From contig NZ_FRCD01000007.1 in the NCBI RefSeq assembly GCF_900142785.1, positions 175,337 to 239,336 of the forward strand: a stretch of DNA of 64,000 nt, given 5' to 3'. The stretch is from Chryseobacterium carnipullorum (GTDB taxonomy: Bacteria > Bacteroidota > Bacteroidia > Flavobacteriales > Weeksellaceae). Made by a program: the position numbers and the translations under genes. Shown piece by piece: positions 51,767-59,925 of this stretch; position 1 is the first letter of the stretch; each line of letters opens with the position of its first letter. The notes below the pieces were generated by a model. The model did no database searches and was not told the DNA's origin. It saw only the letters and a program-made list of their open reading frames with translations.

Positions 51767-52819
51767 TTAGTCTATTTTACGTGACCATCTGATCTTTGCC
51801 TTTGTAACAGGCAATTCTTCATCTTCGCTCTTTAATGATAATGAGGCGCTTGTATTATCTGCATTGACCTTGATAATAAAGTCGATGTTCTTTTCTTTCC
51901 CCAGTTTTTGAAACAATTGAAAAATTTCTTTCTCATCAAAAGAATCTACCCATACGCCGTATCTGTTCTTATTTTGATCTCTCCAGTAAAAGCCGCAGAA
52001 TTTCGGAACAGCTCTTTTTTTATAGGTATCTGAGGTTAAACTTTCGCCGAAAAGGTTTTCCTGCTCTCCATTATAATTCGTGAGACCGAAATCGATCCAT
52101 TCGCTTCCTTCCGGAAGGATCACTGAAGGTTTCCAGCTATATCTTTCTCTGTATACATCATAGATTCCTGGATCAGGATAGCCTTCTTTCTCTATTTTAG
52201 CTCTGATTTCAGGTTTAAATGTTTCGTAAGAAGGATCTTTAAGCATCCTTTCTGCAAAACCTTCCTTCAGCATATATTTTGCATTATCGTATGCTTTTTC
52301 TTTGGTAATAAGGGTATCATGAGCCTGAAAAACGCCTACTTCTTTTTGATTGCCCGGTCCGTTGATCCATAAAACCACGCGTCCTTTTGGAGCAAGTCCT
52401 ACAATAAAATTAGTATACGTTGTTTTCTTACCGTTGTCCTGATCTATAAATCCTTTCGCAAAAAGATCTTTTATTTTTCCATGATCAAGATCCCATTTTC
52501 CGGTATAAAATTTATTTTCTACCAGAGAATACCAGGTAAATTCAAGTTTTTTGGGAATGCCCATTTGTCGGGTTTCTACACTCATGGTTCCTCCTTCATT
52601 TCCCCAGCCTGTATTCTGCGTTCCCCAGATTGCATCGAAGCCGTAGGTAAAGTCATCGGCAATAATGGCGCCTTCGTAAATTTCCATAGGATATTCCTGA
52701 GGTGCAGATAGAGTTCCTAGCCAGCTGTATTTTTCTTCCATTTTTTTATTTTGACAATTGATTAATGAGAAACTACTAACAATAAAAAGAATCAGAATTC
52801 TTAATTTATTTGTTTCCAT
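51767..52819 (-). CDS. DUF2931 lipoprotein, probable Tle1 immunity protein
   Basis: A 350-residue lipoprotein (SLINC, Cys at about residue 22). The mature part shows the DUF2931 arrangement: YSWLGTLSAPQEYPMEIYEG near the start, ELEFTWYSLVENKFYTGKW in the middle and a C-terminal VNADNTSASLSL. DUF2931 proteins are commonly encoded near lipase-type T6SS effectors, and a periplasmic lipoprotein is the normal form of lipase immunity. The start overlaps the end of the small gene at 52806 by 14 bp. The role is inferred from position and family. Confidence 0.75.
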   Translation of the reverse strand: METNKLRILILFIVSSFSLINCQNKKMEEKYSWLGTLSAPQEYPMEIYEGAIIADDFTYGFDAIWGTQNTGWGNEGGTMSVETRQMGIPKKLEFTWYSLVENKFYTGKWDLDHGKIKDLFAKGFIDQDNGKKTTYTNFIVGLAPKGRVVLWINGPGNQKEVGVFQAHDTLITKEKAYDNAKYMLKEGFAERMLKDPSYETFKPEIRAKIEKEGYPDPGIYDVYRERYSWKPSVILPEGSEWIDFGLTNYNGEQENLFGESLTSDTYKKRAVPKFCGFYWRDQNKNRYGVWVDSFDEKEIFQLFQKLGKEKNIDFIIKVNADNTSASLSLKSEDEELPVTKAKIRWSRKID

Positions 52820-52976
52820 GGGACATTATTTTCTTATTACTTGCCAAAACAAGGTTGTTTTTCTGAGCTTCCACATTAATTTTCTGTGCAATTTTTTCAA
52901 CCTTTTTGCCTACACTCAAATGATAAGAGTCGGTGACTTTTATCTGTATATTTTTAGCTGTTTTGATGATCGCCAT
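52806..52976 (-). CDS. 56-residue protein encoded directly after vgrG
   Basis: A short gene from ATG 52976 (MAIIKTAKNIQIKVTDSYHL), one base after the vgrG stop. The translation consists of short repeated beta-like stretches (NIQIKVTDS; NNLVLASNKKIMSHGNK) similar to the C-terminal needle repeats of VgrG (for example NINITAGKEISI). It overlaps the DUF2931 start by 14 bp. It may be a detached extension of the VgrG spike or an adaptor for the cargo. The frame is open 9 codons upstream, but those overlap vgrG. Confidence 0.6.
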   Translation of the reverse strand: MAIIKTAKNIQIKVTDSYHLSVGKKVEKIAQKINVEAQKNNLVLASNKKIMSHGNK

Positions 52977-52977
52977 A

Positions 52978-54909
52978 TCAGAAAAGTTTTGATTTTTCAG
53001 CACTGTTGAATTCTACAATTTTTCCGCTCTGCATGGTCATGTTTTCCAGCTCGCTGAACATAGAGATCTCTCCGGCTATTTCATTAGAGGTTTCAGACTG
53101 TCTTTTGAATTCCTTTTCTACCATTTCTGTTCTGGTATCCGAAGATTCTCTGATATCTCCAGAGGCCGTCTGAACAATATCTTTTCCGGCTGTAGAAATG
53201 ATACTGTCATTGGCAGAACTGTTGATTCCTTCTCCTGCACTGATTGAAATTTCTTTTCCTGCCGTGATGTTGATATTATCTCCGGCATTCAGCGTGAAAT
53301 TCTTTGGTGCCTTCATACTGATATTTCCGGCTCCATCCATAAAATAGATGTTTCCGCTGGGATCCATGATTTTTACGCTTCCCTCTTCGTCATTCATCAA
53401 AATCCTGATTCCGCTTCTGGTCTGAATGGACTTCATATGGTTGTTGATGCCACCGCCTAAACCGATTCCTCCGTGAAACATTCCTCCCATTACGAAAGGT
53501 CTGTCGGGGTGACTGTGAACAAAATTCACCATCACCTGGTCTCCTACTTCCGGAATGGCCACATATCCTCTGTTTTGCGTGATCTGATCGGTTCCTCCTG
53601 CATCAGGGCTCATCATTCTTATAAAATGGGTGGTATCGCTGGTCTGCCAGTCGAACTGCACCTGGATCCTTCCCTGTCCTTCCGGATCTGTATTGGATAT
53701 TACCACTGCGGTCTGAGGTTCAGCTTTTGGAATTTTGTATTCCGGTCTTGGAAGAAATCCTGTATCTGCTGCTATTCCTACAAAACTACCCTTGTAATGC
53801 CCTATCGTATCGATCTCATGTTCGGCTTCTGTAATCATTATTCTGGTAAAATAGGAAGTTTCATTCGAATCTGGTTTCCGCATCTGAACATCGGCTACAC
53901 ATCCCGGATGAAGGAAAGGAACCGTGGTATTTCCTGAAATAGAAAAAACGTTCACAGCCTCACTTCCTGAAGCACTTTTTTGTGAGTATTCAACGTCAAG
54001 GTGCGTGGATGCCTTGATAGGCGCTACCTGAAGTGCCGGTGTTTTGTAAATATTATTATTGTGATCGTAGGCTGTTTTGGCAATGTCACTTACATGCTGA
54101 ATTGGCGTAGCTCCTGAAGTAAGTTTTTCATTCTTGTTACTGTTGTACCCGTAGAACTGTGGTTTGGTATGTACTGCTTTCAGCTCCACTTTAATATCAT
54201 TGGCGCTGCTTCCGTAGGTCAGGGTAATCGGTTTGTTCTGAGGCGGTAATTTTCCAAAATGCAGAACTTCTCCGTCATAATAGAACTGTTCGCCATAGGC
54301 TTCAGCCATTCTCGCCAAATAATTGTAGTGCGTCTCGTCGTACTGACTGCTGTAAATAATCTGTGAAAAATTATTGGCATCAACCCTGATATCAAAACGG
54401 CCTTTATCAATTCCCTGCTTGATAACTTCTTCAGCAATGATTCCCATATTCACAGGCTGAGCTCCTCCAAAACTCTGGATATGGGCTGCACCATCCAGCA
54501 GAATGGTAGGACTGCATCCGGTAAGGACGATATTTCCAAGACTCATTTTTTCCTGACTGAAGGCCACCCCTGTAATAATTCCTACAAAGGTTCTTTCAGG
54601 GCTGTTCTCTATATCTTTATAGGCAATGACCGCTGTAAGACGTTTACCTAGAAATTTATTGGCATCTTCCAGAGAATGGGTCTGGCGGTCTCCCAAAGTA
54701 TCATGAGCCAGAGTAAGGGTGAATTCATGATGGCGCTGGGTACTCTGTTTAAGTTTAAAATGCTTATAAAACTTGATAATCTTTCCTTCTATGACTAAGG
54801 AAAGCTTTACCAGACGGTTGATGCCGATATGATGATTTTCGGACACTCCGTCTGCATTCTGTGCAGGACGAAAAGTCGCTCCCTTTGATTTTTCAGGTAT
54901 ACTAGACAT
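52978..54909 (-). CDS. T6SS spike protein VgrG (TssI), subtype iii
   Basis: A 643-residue VgrG. The N-terminal ~370 residues form the gp27-like base (LVIEGKIIKFYKHFKLKQST; IAEEVIKQGIDKGRFDIRVD; YNYLARMAEAYGEQFYYDG). The gp5 OB-fold lies near 395-490 (VVISNTDPEGQGRIQVQFDW; RGYVAIPEVGDQVMVNFVHS). The C-terminal beta-helix needle has repeats (GDNINITAGKEISISAGEGI) and a short helical end. It has no extra C-terminal effector domain, so toxins are carried by separate proteins. It is encoded between tssD and the Tle1 cargo genes. Confidence 0.93.
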   Translation of the reverse strand: MSSIPEKSKGATFRPAQNADGVSENHHIGINRLVKLSLVIEGKIIKFYKHFKLKQSTQRHHEFTLTLAHDTLGDRQTHSLEDANKFLGKRLTAVIAYKDIENSPERTFVGIITGVAFSQEKMSLGNIVLTGCSPTILLDGAAHIQSFGGAQPVNMGIIAEEVIKQGIDKGRFDIRVDANNFSQIIYSSQYDETHYNYLARMAEAYGEQFYYDGEVLHFGKLPPQNKPITLTYGSSANDIKVELKAVHTKPQFYGYNSNKNEKLTSGATPIQHVSDIAKTAYDHNNNIYKTPALQVAPIKASTHLDVEYSQKSASGSEAVNVFSISGNTTVPFLHPGCVADVQMRKPDSNETSYFTRIMITEAEHEIDTIGHYKGSFVGIAADTGFLPRPEYKIPKAEPQTAVVISNTDPEGQGRIQVQFDWQTSDTTHFIRMMSPDAGGTDQITQNRGYVAIPEVGDQVMVNFVHSHPDRPFVMGGMFHGGIGLGGGINNHMKSIQTRSGIRILMNDEEGSVKIMDPSGNIYFMDGAGNISMKAPKNFTLNAGDNINITAGKEISISAGEGINSSANDSIISTAGKDIVQTASGDIRESSDTRTEMVEKEFKRQSETSNEIAGEISMFSELENMTMQSGKIVEFNSAEKSKLF

Positions 54910-55029
54910 ATTTTATAAAGTGATTTGTGTGTGTTTAAAAAAATTGTTTACATTATTCATCCAATCGGGAATTTTTGAAAATAAACAAAGATTCCTTGTC
55001 AGAAAATAGCATTCACAACAGGTAAAAAA

Positions 55030-55051
55030 AGACCGTCTTGAGGGACAGTCT
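55030..55051 (-). terminator. Terminator between tssD and vgrG
   Basis: On the minus strand a hairpin AGACTGTC ... GACGGTCT (one mismatch; 55044-55051 with 55030-55037) is followed by seven T. It lies just downstream of the tssD stop, so tssD can be made in excess over vgrG and cargo. Confidence 0.7.
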
Positions 55052-55076
55052 CTTGGTATTTTGTACTACTCCAGAC

Positions 55077-55481
55077 CTAGCTTAATGGCCAGAATCCGTC
55101 ATATAGTGAATTTCCGTACGTTATGCTTTCTGCGCTTATCACAAAGCTTACCAGCATATTATTACTATCGATGGCATCAAAATCCATTTCATGCTGGATG
55201 ACATATCCGTTTTCCCATTTCAGGGTAATCAGTGTTCCTTCTTCATGAGATTTATTAAAAGTAACTTCACCACTTGTAGGCTTATATCTGCCATTGAGTA
55301 AACTTTCCAGAATATCAGACTTTTCAGTAGCTTCGATGGTTATTTTTATCAAAGCATTTGACGGATCAGAAGCGACACGTCCTGAAACATCTGTAGATCT
55401 TGATACACTGTAATTAAGTTTTAATAGCTTTTGTCCTTCACCTCCATTGAATTTTAAGATTCCTCTTGAATTTCCTGCCAT
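55077..55481 (-). CDS. T6SS tube protein TssD (Hcp), subtype iii
   Basis: A 134-residue Hcp-like protein of the Bacteroidota type: GILKFNGGEGQKLLKLNYSV, then SRSTDVSGRVASDPSNALIK, GEVTFNKSHEEGTLITLKWE and the ending ESITYGNSLYDGFW. It should form hexameric rings stacked in the secretion tube. It is the first gene of the cluster and has its own promoter and terminator, as expected for the most abundant component. No TssB/TssC or other apparatus gene is adjacent. Confidence 0.93.
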   Translation of the reverse strand: MAGNSRGILKFNGGEGQKLLKLNYSVSRSTDVSGRVASDPSNALIKITIEATEKSDILESLLNGRYKPTSGEVTFNKSHEEGTLITLKWENGYVIQHEMDFDAIDSNNMLVSFVISAESITYGNSLYDGFWPLS

Positions 55482-55493
55482 ATTCTTACATTT

Positions 55494-55509
55494 TAATCAT
55501 TAATGATTA
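55494..55509. promoter_or_regulatory. Perfect 16-bp palindrome in the tssD leader
   Basis: TAATCATTAATGATTA, a perfect inverted repeat without spacer, 12 bp before the tssD start codon and downstream of its -7 element. It could be an operator or a small hairpin in the leader RNA. Confidence 0.4.
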
Positions 55510-55532
55510 TTCTTTTCATAAATTTTGTCTAA

Positions 55533-55540
55533 CAAAGATA
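55533..55540 (-). promoter_or_regulatory. Promoter -7 element of tssD
   Basis: Minus strand reads TATCTTTG (exact consensus), 51 bp upstream of the tssD ATG. No TTG at the usual -33 distance is seen. Confidence 0.55.
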
Positions 55541-55665
55541 GACTTCATGCTCTAATCTAAAAAGTTTTTGTGCAACAGATTCATATTTTGTAGTAATTCT
55601 ACGACTTTTTTTCTCTTGATATGGATTAAAGATTAAAAAAACACATAATCATTAAATCGTTTTTC

Positions 55666-55959
55666 TCAATGAGCATGAATGTAAAAGTGTTTATAATAAT
55701 AAGATACCATCATCATGACAAGATTTACGGCAATCATGATCAGGAGAATCTTACTGTACTTTCTTTTTTTATCTACAAAACTCAGGCCTAAGGTAAAAAG
55801 AAAGATCAACACGGTATAAACAGCAGGATACAGATGAAAAGCTTCTGAAAATTTTCCTTCAAAAACGAACACAATAGCCCTCTGGGCTCCACATCCCAAA
55901 CATTCAATTCCGAGAAATTTCTTGCTGGGACAGGTTAACATAAAGTCTTCAATCTTCAT
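55666..55959 (-). CDS. DUF2752 membrane protein
   Basis: A 97-residue protein with the DUF2752 signature CPSKKFLGIECLGCGAQRA (CxxxxxxG..CxGCGxxRA) near residues 10-28 and two membrane segments (about 42-62 and 70-88). The function of this family is unknown. It lies 9 bp downstream of the NamA gene, in the same orientation, and so is probably co-transcribed with it. Confidence 0.85.
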   Translation of the reverse strand: MKIEDFMLTCPSKKFLGIECLGCGAQRAIVFVFEGKFSEAFHLYPAVYTVLIFLFTLGLSFVDKKRKYSKILLIMIAVNLVMMMVSYYYKHFYIHAH

Positions 55960-55968
55960 TTTTGATTT

Positions 55969-57021
55969 TTATGATGAAATTTTCGCCCTTGTATACTGAT
56001 GGGGAAAAAAGCAGTCTTTCTTCATTTCAAATGATCCTTGAACAGCCATGTACGGGTTTCTCAAAATCGCTCTTGCGACAAATATAAGGTCGGCATCTCC
56101 TTTCTGCAGAATTTCTTCAGCCTGGTCTGTTGTGGTGATCAATCCCACCGCTCCTGTTTTTACCCCTCCTTCATTTCTTACCTGAGATGAAAAGGGAACC
56201 TGATAACCGTCAAATACAGATATTTTTGCTCCATGAATATTCCCTCCACTTGAAACATCTACCAGATCTACGGAATGTTCTTTTAGAACTTTGGCCAGTT
56301 CTACACTGTCATTGATGTCCCATCCGTTTTCAGCGTATTCTGTTCCTGAAATCCTTACAAAAAGGGCTGTATTTTCATCCAGTACTTCGTTTACCGCATC
56401 TACAATCTCCAGCAGAAACCTGATCCTGTTTTCAAAACTTCCACCATATTCATCTGTCCGGATATTGGAGAGTGGGGATAAAAACTGATGAACCAAATAG
56501 CCATGAGCTCCATGAATTTCTATAACATCAAAACCCGCTTTGACCGCTCTTTTTGCAGCTTCTTTAAAATTTTCTACTTGTTCCCTGATTTCTTCAACAG
56601 TGAGAACATGCGGAATTCTCTCAGACGGATGATAGGGAACAGCACTTGGAGCCACCGTTTCCCAGCCTTCTTCAAGTGGAATCTGCAAATTATTCCAGGT
56701 GGAACCTTTTCTGCCTGCATGGGCAAGCTGGATGCCAATTTTACTTTCTGAACGGGAATGAACAAAACCGACGATTTTCTTCAACGCTTTTGCCTGCTCG
56801 TCATTCCAGATTCCCATACAGTGATTGGTAATTCTTCCTCTGGGTTCTACTCCTGTAGCTTCTACCATGATGAGACCTGTTCCGCCTTGGGCACGGCTTC
56901 CGTAGTGTACAAAATGGAAATCATTTGCGATACCGTTTTCGCAAGAATACATACACATGGGAGACATTACCCATCTGTTTTTTAGCTCTATATTTCTGAA
57001 TTGTATTGAAGTGTATATCAT
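55969..57021 (-). CDS. namA: NADPH dehydrogenase NamA / YqjM-type ene-reductase
   Basis: A 350-residue FMN-dependent TIM-barrel oxidoreductase of the old yellow enzyme family, YqjM branch. Landmarks: WVMSPMCMYSCENG (flavin-tuning Cys), FHFVHYGSRAQGG, IGIQLAHAGRKGST, the active-site HGAHGYLVHQFLSPLSN (His pair) and DEYGGSFENR. It reduces activated C=C bonds of enals, enones or nitro compounds with NADPH. Its physiological substrate is unknown. Its gene lies upstream of DUF2752. Confidence 0.93.
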   Translation of the reverse strand: MIYTSIQFRNIELKNRWVMSPMCMYSCENGIANDFHFVHYGSRAQGGTGLIMVEATGVEPRGRITNHCMGIWNDEQAKALKKIVGFVHSRSESKIGIQLAHAGRKGSTWNNLQIPLEEGWETVAPSAVPYHPSERIPHVLTVEEIREQVENFKEAAKRAVKAGFDVIEIHGAHGYLVHQFLSPLSNIRTDEYGGSFENRIRFLLEIVDAVNEVLDENTALFVRISGTEYAENGWDINDSVELAKVLKEHSVDLVDVSSGGNIHGAKISVFDGYQVPFSSQVRNEGGVKTGAVGLITTTDQAEEILQKGDADLIFVARAILRNPYMAVQGSFEMKKDCFFPHQYTRAKISS

Positions 57022-57121
57022 TTTATTTTTTTGAATTTCAATTTAATGCTGAACAAAAAAAACATTGTCCACCTGATGAAAAAGAAGTAAATTTAGCCCC
57101 CCTTTTTAGTCTGACTAATAT

Positions 57122-57604
57122 ATGAAAAAAGACATACAGATCAGTTACGAGCACTTTAAAAACAGCAGTGAACTGAATGAAATAGAAAAAACTCTATTTA
57201 AGAGAGCGATACAAGCCCGTGAAAATGCTTATGCGCCTTATTCTAATTTCCTGGTAGGATGTTCCGTTTTGTTGGAAAACGGCGAAATTTATTCGGGAAA
57301 CAATCAGGAAAACGCAGCTTATCCGTCAGGATTGTGTGCAGAAAGAACCACTTTGTTCTGGGTAGCAGCCAACTTTCCGGACGTAAAAGTAAAGAAGATC
57401 TTTGTCGTGGGAGGTCCTAAGGAATTCCATGAGAAAAATCCTCCGATTCCACCTTGCGGAGCCTGCCGGCAGAGTTTAATAGAATATGAAACGAAGCAGA
57501 ATGAGAATATAGATCTTTATTTTTCAAGCATGAATGATGAGGTGGTCAAGGTATCATCCATTAAAGATCTGCTGCCTTTTTATTTTGATTCTACATTTTT
57601 GTAG
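57122..57604 (+). CDS. cdd: Cytidine deaminase
   Basis: A 160-residue zinc enzyme converting cytidine and deoxycytidine to uridine forms for pyrimidine salvage. The zinc site is C72-A-E74 (LCAERTT) with C112 and C115 (PCGAC); the catalytic proton carrier is E74. YAPYSNFLVGCSV near residues 37-49 is the canonical entry motif. The length is slightly above the tetrameric family form. It appears monocistronic. Confidence 0.95.
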   Translation: MKKDIQISYEHFKNSSELNEIEKTLFKRAIQARENAYAPYSNFLVGCSVLLENGEIYSGNNQENAAYPSGLCAERTTLFWVAANFPDVKVKKIFVVGGPKEFHEKNPPIPPCGACRQSLIEYETKQNENIDLYFSSMNDEVVKVSSIKDLLPFYFDSTFL

Positions 57605-57760
57605 AGGAGAAAAGTGAATGGAAAGTAATCAATGGTGAATTTTGCTTTGCAGATAAAGGATGAATTTTTCTTACCAATCATCATTGCCTTTTCACGATGA
57701 GGTATTTTACTTTCAAAATTTATGTCAATGATGAATTCTGCTTTGCAGGTGAATGGTTAC
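57605..57760. repeat. Intergenic segment of the GTGAATTG dispersed family
   Basis: Contains AAAGTGAATGG, AATCAATGGTGAATTTTGCTTTGCAG and, ~100 bp later, ATGATGAATTCTGCTTTGCAGGTGAATGG, so the GAATTxTGCTTTGCAG unit occurs twice. No gene is seen between 57605 and the promoter at 57841. Confidence 0.5.
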
Positions 57761-57840
57761 GTTTAAATACAAACATCAATACTTCTCTGCTTAGTTGTGC
57801 AGAGCAAAGTTGACGATTCGGGATTGATTTTTCTGTCTTT

Positions 57841-57870
57841 TTGTGCAATAGATTTAAAAAGTTATCTTTG
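57841..57870 (+). promoter_or_regulatory. Promoter of the cobalamin-controlled btuB-like operon
   Basis: TTG (57841-57843), a 19-bp spacer and TATCTTTG (57863-57870): the best match in the window to the Bacteroidota -33/-7 promoter. Transcription would begin just before the riboswitch. Confidence 0.75.
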
Positions 57871-57876
57871 CAAAAA

Positions 57877-58025
57877 TTTTGGTTTCCAGCATATTGGAAA
57901 TAATAGGGAATTGGGTGAAATGCCCAAACTGTCCCCGCAACTGTAAATCGCTATAAAAGTTTCTGCAAAAAACCACTGTTCATACGGGAAGGTGCAGAAT
58001 GCGAAAGTCAGGAGACCTGCCAAAA
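57877..58025 (+). promoter_or_regulatory. Cobalamin (B12) riboswitch
   Basis: The conserved cobalamin aptamer elements are in order: GGGAA, GGGTGAAATGCCC (57913-57925), ACTGTCCCCGCAACTGTAA (the B12 box core, 57928-57946), GCCACTG-type AACCACTGTT (57971-57980), CGGGAAGG and the terminal GTCAGGAGACCTGCC (58007-58021). The closing P1 helix pairs TTTTGG (57877-57882) with CCAAAA (58020-58025). It lies 45 bp upstream of a TonB receptor start, the usual position for translational or transcriptional repression by B12. Confidence 0.95.
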
Positions 58026-58070
58026 TTGTAACTAAAAAACACATTACTTTCGGAGGAAAAGTAAAATAGT

Positions 58071-59912
58071 ATGGATATAAAAAGATCTTTAGTACTGCTT
58101 TGTTCGTCTTATGGCAGCTTTCTTTTGGGACAGGAGAAGGCGGTAGACACCATTTATATTTTTGATAACCAGATGAATAAAGTAAAACTTTTTCATCCGG
58201 TACGCACCATTAACCCAAAAGATGTTGAGAAAAACTCAACGAACCTTTCTGAACTTTTACGGTATCAGTCTTCTATTTACATCAAGGAAAATGGCCGTGG
58301 TGCTGTTTCGTCGCCGTCGTTCCGTGGAACAACTGCGCAGCAGACGGCTTTTGTATGGAATGGAATCAACATTAACTCCAGTTTTTTAGGACAGGGCGAT
58401 GTTAATAATATTCCATTGTTCGGATATGATCACATTGAGGTAAAGGCTGGTGGCGGAAGTGTGGTTTACGGCAGTGGTGCTGTTGGAGGAAGCATTCATT
58501 TAAACAATATTTTAGATTTCAACAGAGGATTTAAAGCTTCTGTGTTTTCGGAAGCTGCTTCTTTTGATACGTATAATAATTTTGCACAGGCTTCTTTCAG
58601 TAATGATAAGCTAAGTGTTAAAGTTTCAGGAAGCTACGTCACGAGTCAGAATGACTATAAAGTTCCTGAGTTTGTTGTAGGAAGTACAGGATTCAATAAC
58701 GTTAACGGAAGGTATTACAATACTTCAGTGAATATTGGAGCTTCTTATAAAATTGCTGATCAGCAGACGATTTCTTGGCAGAATCAAATCTTCGATGCAT
58801 CACAGCACTATCCTATTTTTGAGGATAACGGCAACAGAACAAAATATAAAGCGCAGACTTTGAGGAGTCTGATCGCATGGGATATTCAAAAAAATAATCT
58901 TTCGAACAGCTTAAAAGCAGCGTACACGGAAGATAATTTCCAGTATTTTTCGAGTCTTAATCTTCCTAAAGCCAGTGGTGCAGAGGGAAAGAATTACATT
59001 TTCAAAAATGACTTCAACTATTTCATCACTCCAAAAATCAACATTAATGCTATTGGAGAATTTCAGGTAAATAAAGGAGAAGGATATGAATCCGGAATTG
59101 GAAGCATTAGTAGAAATGTAGGTTCGCTGGCTGGTTTGATGCGGTATTTTGCTACAAAAGAGCTTCGTTTTGAAGCTGGAATTAAGAAAGACTTTGTGGA
59201 GAACATTTCTTCTCCTCTTCTTTATTCTTTTTCAGGAAAGTGGAATGCGCTTCGCTGGTATCATGTTGGAGCAAACTTTTCTAGAAACTTCAGATTCCCT
59301 TCGTTTAATGATCTCTACTGGCAGCCGGGAGGAAATCTAGATTTACTTCCAGAAACTTCTACGAATATCGATATGGACCATGAATTCAGTTTTGGAGATT
59401 TTAAAATTACATTAAGTCCTTATTATATGGACATCAAAAATCTTATTAACTGGCTTCCTACGCCTTTAGGATACTGGGCTCCATTCAATACGGCAAGGGT
59501 AGAATCTTACGGTTTTGAATCGAAGGTTACCTGGAATAAAAAATTGGGCAAACATTCTGTGAAACTTGATGCAGGGTATACTTATTCAAAATCAGTGAAT
59601 AAAGACACCCAACTGCAGCGGATGTATGTTCCCCTGCATAAAGCGGTGGGAAATATAGAGTACGGATATTCTTTCCTAAGCGTCTATGCTCAAGGGCTTT
59701 TCAACGGTCTTACCTATACGACTACCGATCAGCAAAGATCTACTGCCATTGATCCTTATTTTATCTTAAATACAGGGATTTCTGCGGCTATTTTCAAGAA
59801 ATACACTTTAGGATTGAAAGTGAACAATGTTACCAATACGGTGTATCAGACGGTATCTTTGTATCCTATGCCGAAGAGGAACTACAGTGTGTACACAACG
59901 ATTAATTTTTAA
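58071..59912 (+). CDS. BtuB-like TonB-dependent cobalamin receptor
   Basis: A 613-residue outer-membrane receptor with a signal peptide (1-20), a plug domain (about 40-150; NPKDVEKNSTNLSELLRYQS, SSPSFRGTTAQQTAFVWNGI, VKAGGGSVVYGSGAVGGSIH) and a beta-barrel ending YSVYTTINF. The length matches BtuB. The riboswitch immediately upstream shows that its ligand is cobalamin or a corrinoid. It is followed after 13 bp by a BtuG-like lipoprotein gene. The gene symbol is left out because orthology to E. coli btuB was not tested. Confidence 0.92.
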   Translation: MDIKRSLVLLCSSYGSFLLGQEKAVDTIYIFDNQMNKVKLFHPVRTINPKDVEKNSTNLSELLRYQSSIYIKENGRGAVSSPSFRGTTAQQTAFVWNGININSSFLGQGDVNNIPLFGYDHIEVKAGGGSVVYGSGAVGGSIHLNNILDFNRGFKASVFSEAASFDTYNNFAQASFSNDKLSVKVSGSYVTSQNDYKVPEFVVGSTGFNNVNGRYYNTSVNIGASYKIADQQTISWQNQIFDASQHYPIFEDNGNRTKYKAQTLRSLIAWDIQKNNLSNSLKAAYTEDNFQYFSSLNLPKASGAEGKNYIFKNDFNYFITPKININAIGEFQVNKGEGYESGIGSISRNVGSLAGLMRYFATKELRFEAGIKKDFVENISSPLLYSFSGKWNALRWYHVGANFSRNFRFPSFNDLYWQPGGNLDLLPETSTNIDMDHEFSFGDFKITLSPYYMDIKNLINWLPTPLGYWAPFNTARVESYGFESKVTWNKKLGKHSVKLDAGYTYSKSVNKDTQLQRMYVPLHKAVGNIEYGYSFLSVYAQGLFNGLTYTTTDQQRSTAIDPYFILNTGISAAIFKKYTLGLKVNNVTNTVYQTVSLYPMPKRNYSVYTTINF

Positions 59913-59925
59913 ACTTAAAAATATT

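Noticed and set aside
42558..55481. Extracellular contractile injection system or phage tail
   Set aside because: No sheath, baseplate, tail-length or ATPase gene of such systems is present, and Hcp, VgrG and Tle1 are typical of T6SS.
57862..58044. 60-residue minus-strand frame
   Set aside because: It lies across the cobalamin riboswitch, which explains the conservation of this stretch.
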